Part shown: positions 61,787 to 64,000 of the stretch, one piece after another
Numbering within the stretch: the stretch's first letter is position 1
Layout: each line of letters begins with the position of its first letter
Assembly (NCBI GenBank): GCA_010672825.2
Contig: JAAHFU020000005.1
Location: 248,001 to 312,000 of the forward strand
Reading direction: 5' to 3'
DNA from: Leptolyngbya sp. SIO1E4
GTDB taxonomy: Bacteria; Cyanobacteriota; Cyanobacteriia; Phormidesmidales; Phormidesmidaceae
DNA length: 64,000 bases
The notes under the pieces: model-generated
The model's input: only the letters and a program-made list of their open reading frames with translations
Told to the model about the DNA's origin: nothing
The model's database searches: none
Program-made: the position numbers and the translations under genes

Positions 61787-64000
61787 TTAGTTGCGATCGC
61801 AGTCTCTAGACTCAATTGACCGGTCAGGAAGTATGGTGTTGCAAAGAATTGCATTCTCTAAAGCATCATCTGCTAAATACGCTTCTGTGAGGTCAGCGTC
61901 TGTAAGGTCTGCGTCTGTGAGGTCTGCGTCTGTAAGGTCTGCGTCTGTGAGGTCTGCGTCTGTAAGGTCTGCGTCTGTGAGGTCTGCGTCTGTGAGGTCA
62001 GCTCTCCAAAGTCTAGCGCTTGTTAGATTAGCGCTGGTCAGGTCTGCGTCTCTTAGATTTGCACCTCTTAGATTTGCACCTCTTAGATTTGCACCTCTTA
62101 GATCATTTTCCGATAAATCAACCGCACTTAAGTCAACCTTACTTAAATCAACATGCGTTAAATTCTTGTCTACTGAATCAAGCCCCTTCAAGTTATCAAA
62201 CTTGGCCTCGCGTAGCTGATCTATTAGCTGCTTGGTTAAATAAGCTCCTGTGAGATCAGCTCCGATTAGATTTGCGTCTGTGAGGCCCCTAGCTCCGATT
62301 AGATTGGCACCTGTGAGGTTCGCCCTGTTGAGGTTCGCTCCTGTGAGGTTCGCTCCTGCGAGATAATTTTTGGATAAATCAATATCACTTAAATTAATCT
62401 CGCTTAAATCAGCATTCCTTAAACTCTTGTCTGCTTCATCAAGCCCCTTCAAGTTACTAAAATTAGCTTCGTGTAGCTGATCTATTAGCTGCTTGGTTAA
62501 ATAAGCTCCTGTGAGGTCAGCTTCCCCTAGATTAGCGTCTGTGAGGTCAGCTCCTATTAGATTAGCGTCTGTGAGGTCAGCTTCTCCTAGATTAGCGTCT
62601 GTGAGGTCAGCTCCTATTAGATTAGCGTCTGTGAGGTCAGCTTCTCCTAGATTAGCGTCTGTGAGGTCAGCTCCTATTAAATTAGCGTCTGTGAGGTCAG
62701 CTCCTATTAAATTAGCGTCTGTGAGGTCAGCTCCTATTAAATTAGCGTCTGTGAGGTCAGCTCCTATTAGATTAGCGTCTGTGAGGTCAGCTCCTATTAG
62801 ATTAGCGTCTGTGAGGTCAGCTCCTATTAAATTAGCGTCTGTGAGGTCAGCTCTTGACAGGTCAGCTCTTGTTAAATCCACATTTCTCAAATCAGCTTCG
62901 ATTAAGTTAGCACCCAACAAATTAGCCTCTTGTAAGCTTGCACCACGCTTAAAGATATTTGGTATCAACAATGATGGGATTTTGATGGAAGTATCTCCTT
63001 CTCGACTTCGACTTGGCAAGTAAGAGTCATCATGCTCAGAGCTGAATTTTGCACCTTCAAGAAAAGCTCCGCTAAAATTGGCCCGAGTGAGTACAGCTCC
63101 GCTAAAATCAGCATTTGTTAAATCAACTCCACCAAAATTGGCGTCAGTCAGATTAGCTCCCCTTAGATTAATCTCACGTAGGGTAAACTGGTCTCCAGAG
63201 TCTCTATTGTTTGAAGGCTCTGAAGAGTTCTCTACATGACTAGAGGATTCCGAATTGTCTGGTAGAGCTTGCGAAACATCTAAGCCAACTAAACCATCTC
63301 GGCTCGTTCGCAATTGCTCTAAATTAAAGCGATTAATGGATGTTCTCTCAGAAATCTCTGTATCGATATTAGGCTTAAGAAAGTTATTGACAAACGTGAT
63401 CACTGCAATGATAATTGAGAGCCGCCCTAGATTCTCCAGTAAAGGGAAAATATCTAACTCCCGTGTCCACTGATTGGCTTTCTCAATCCAGGGTTCAATT
63501 TCAAACCATAGAATTCTTTGCCACCACGAAGAGTTATGTTTGGCCAGCCATTTTTCACGCTGGTAGGCTCTAAACATTTCGCAGCATCGTTCCGGATCAA
63601 GCTGATATTTGCCTTCTGCTTCATTAGCAAATTTCTGAAGCTGATATTCTTTCTGAACTCGATTTCGGGTCAGCTCAATCTTGTGAAATCCCTCTCTGAT
63701 GGCTTTTATGCTGGCTGAATCTACTGCACTAATTGGCTGATTCCGCATTTGCTCAGCAAGAGACTTACCTTCTGACTCATCTTTTAAGACGATATTAACT
63801 TTTACCTCTTCCTCAGATTCATCTGAATTTAAATAAAGGTAGTCACATTTAGCCCCTGTAAAATCAGTTTTTTCATCGATTTGCCAATCCTGGATACGAA
63901 TACCCGTTAGTTGAGTGTGGCTTAAGTTGACTCCTTCCAAGATGCAGCCAGATAGGTTGGCACCTGTTAGATCAAGACCACTCAAGTTCGCTCGACTTAA
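61787..64000 (-). CDS. Pentapeptide-repeat membrane protein (5'-truncated at window edge)
   Basis: The frame is still open at base 64000 (LSRANLSGLDLTGANL), so the start is outside the window; a TTG at 63985 is internal to the repeats. At least 737 residues are visible. A first pentapeptide block is followed by a helical region with one TM segment (NLGRLSIIIAVITFVNNFLK). A long A(D/N)LXX solenoid then runs to the C-terminus, where ADLTD repeats give way to ILPDRSIESRDCDRN. Two copies of a KQLIDQL...NLKGLD block interrupt the solenoid. DNA-level tandem repeats (61884-62003, 62511-62840) indicate recent expansion. The role is unknown; such solenoids scaffold or mimic nucleic acid. It converges on the cassette B protease. 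Confidence 0.88.
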   Translation of the reverse strand, partial: LSRANLSGLDLTGANLSGCILEGVNLSHTQLTGIRIQDWQIDEKTDFTGAKCDYLYLNSDESEEEVKVNIVLKDESEGKSLAEQMRNQPISAVDSASIKAIREGFHKIELTRNRVQKEYQLQKFANEAEGKYQLDPERCCEMFRAYQREKWLAKHNSSWWQRILWFEIEPWIEKANQWTRELDIFPLLENLGRLSIIIAVITFVNNFLKPNIDTEISERTSINRFNLEQLRTSRDGLVGLDVSQALPDNSESSSHVENSSEPSNNRDSGDQFTLREINLRGANLTDANFGGVDLTNADFSGAVLTRANFSGAFLEGAKFSSEHDDSYLPSRSREGDTSIKIPSLLIPNIFKRGASLQEANLLGANLIEADLRNVDLTRADLSRADLTDANLIGADLTDANLIGADLTDANLIGADLTDANLIGADLTDANLIGADLTDANLIGADLTDANLGEADLTDANLIGADLTDANLGEADLTDANLIGADLTDANLGEADLTGAYLTKQLIDQLHEANFSNLKGLDEADKSLRNADLSEINLSDIDLSKNYLAGANLTGANLNRANLTGANLIGARGLTDANLIGADLTGAYLTKQLIDQLREAKFDNLKGLDSVDKNLTHVDLSKVDLSAVDLSENDLRGANLRGANLRGANLRDADLTSANLTSARLWRADLTDADLTDADLTDADLTDADLTDADLTDADLTDADLTEAYLADDALENAILCNTILPDRSIESRDCDRN
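61884..62003 (-). repeat. Eight tandem 15-bp units in the pentapeptide gene
   Basis: Units alternate between TCTGTGAGGTCTGCG and TCTGTAAGGTCTGCG, giving a 30-bp higher-order period. Each unit encodes one ADLTD pentapeptide on the minus strand. Near-identity suggests slippage or unequal exchange. Confidence 0.9.
62511..62840 (-). repeat. Eleven tandem 30-bp units in the pentapeptide gene
   Basis: Each unit is GTGAGGTCAGCTCCTATTAG + ATTAGCGTCT with small changes (CTCCTATTAA, CTTCTCCTAG). Each encodes two pentapeptides (LIGADLTDAN or LGEADLTDAN). The array is exactly 11 x 30 bp. Confidence 0.92.

Noticed and set aside
61791-63023. Long plus-strand frames rich in SVRSA/LASVRSAPIR repeats
   Set aside because: They are antisense reading of the pentapeptide repeat DNA; the minus-strand frame is the one with family features.
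63983-63985. TTG as start of the pentapeptide-repeat gene
   Set aside because: Pentapeptide sequence continues in frame to the window edge, so the true start is outside.

Overview
The window comes from a filamentous-type cyanobacterium. It carries CP43/IsiA-family chlorophyll proteins, a CpcL-type phycobilisome linker, an Hlip-like protein, AMIN-domain TonB receptors, many GCGATCGC (HIP1) sites, and a large set of WD40 STAND and pentapeptide-repeat proteins. No rRNA, tRNA, transposase or convincing CRISPR array was seen. Genus and species cannot be fixed from this sequence alone.

Layout. (1) 1-12043 is a conflict-type STAND island: the end of a CHAT-protease gene, an nSTAND1-TM-WD40 ATPase, a giant papain-like protease and an NB-ARC-WD40 protein. 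(2) 12531-14034 is a queuosine (preQ0) block with queE, queC and a 37-codon queD remnant. (3) 14428-19705, minus strand, is a photosystem I antenna/iron-stress cluster: three CP43/IsiA-family proteins (one fused to PsaL), membrane-anchored linker CpcL and an Hlip. (4) 20049-38056 is iron/siderophore acquisition: a Suc_Fer-like ferredoxin, two PchR-type AraC regulators, two AMIN-TonB receptors, two FecB-like lipoproteins plus a decayed third, a pair of half ABC transporters and an SBF-family symporter. Several Fur-box-like palindromes (TGAGAAT-N-ATTCTCA type) tie regions 3 and 4 together. (5) 38134-44353 is signalling and peroxide handling: a NarL-type regulator, a receiver-histidine kinase, a di-haem cytochrome c peroxidase and a hybrid kinase. 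(6) 44494-46469 holds small unknown membrane proteins. (7) 46899-51038 is a second NB-ARC-WD40 protein with a two-TM partner. (8) 51224-54245 is a TRAP transporter (dctPQM order). (9) 54503-61664 is a second, complete copy of the STAND/papain cassette. (10) 61787-64000 is a pentapeptide-repeat membrane protein running off the window.

The most interesting content is the duplicated cassette at 1-8209 and 54503-61664. In each copy a first protein ends in the same roughly 65-residue helical module, the ATPase has 14 WD40 blades, and the last gene is a papain-fold protease with an intact Gln/Cys/His/Asn active site and a peptidoglycan-binding-like domain. Translation of genes 1 and 2 is coupled by an ATGA overlap in both copies. 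The first and second proteins share a 16-residue Gly/Asn-rich beta-type motif, like the partner-matching motifs of NLR/effector amyloid signalling. I infer a sensor-ATPase-protease immunity or programmed-death system; this is not proven.

Dispersed repeats are frequent between genes: a roughly 98-bp element with CTATAGC/GCTATAG ends (three good and two decayed copies) and G/A-rich 'GGATGGG' short tandem repeats. One of the latter appears to have extended a FecB-like gene into its convergent neighbour.
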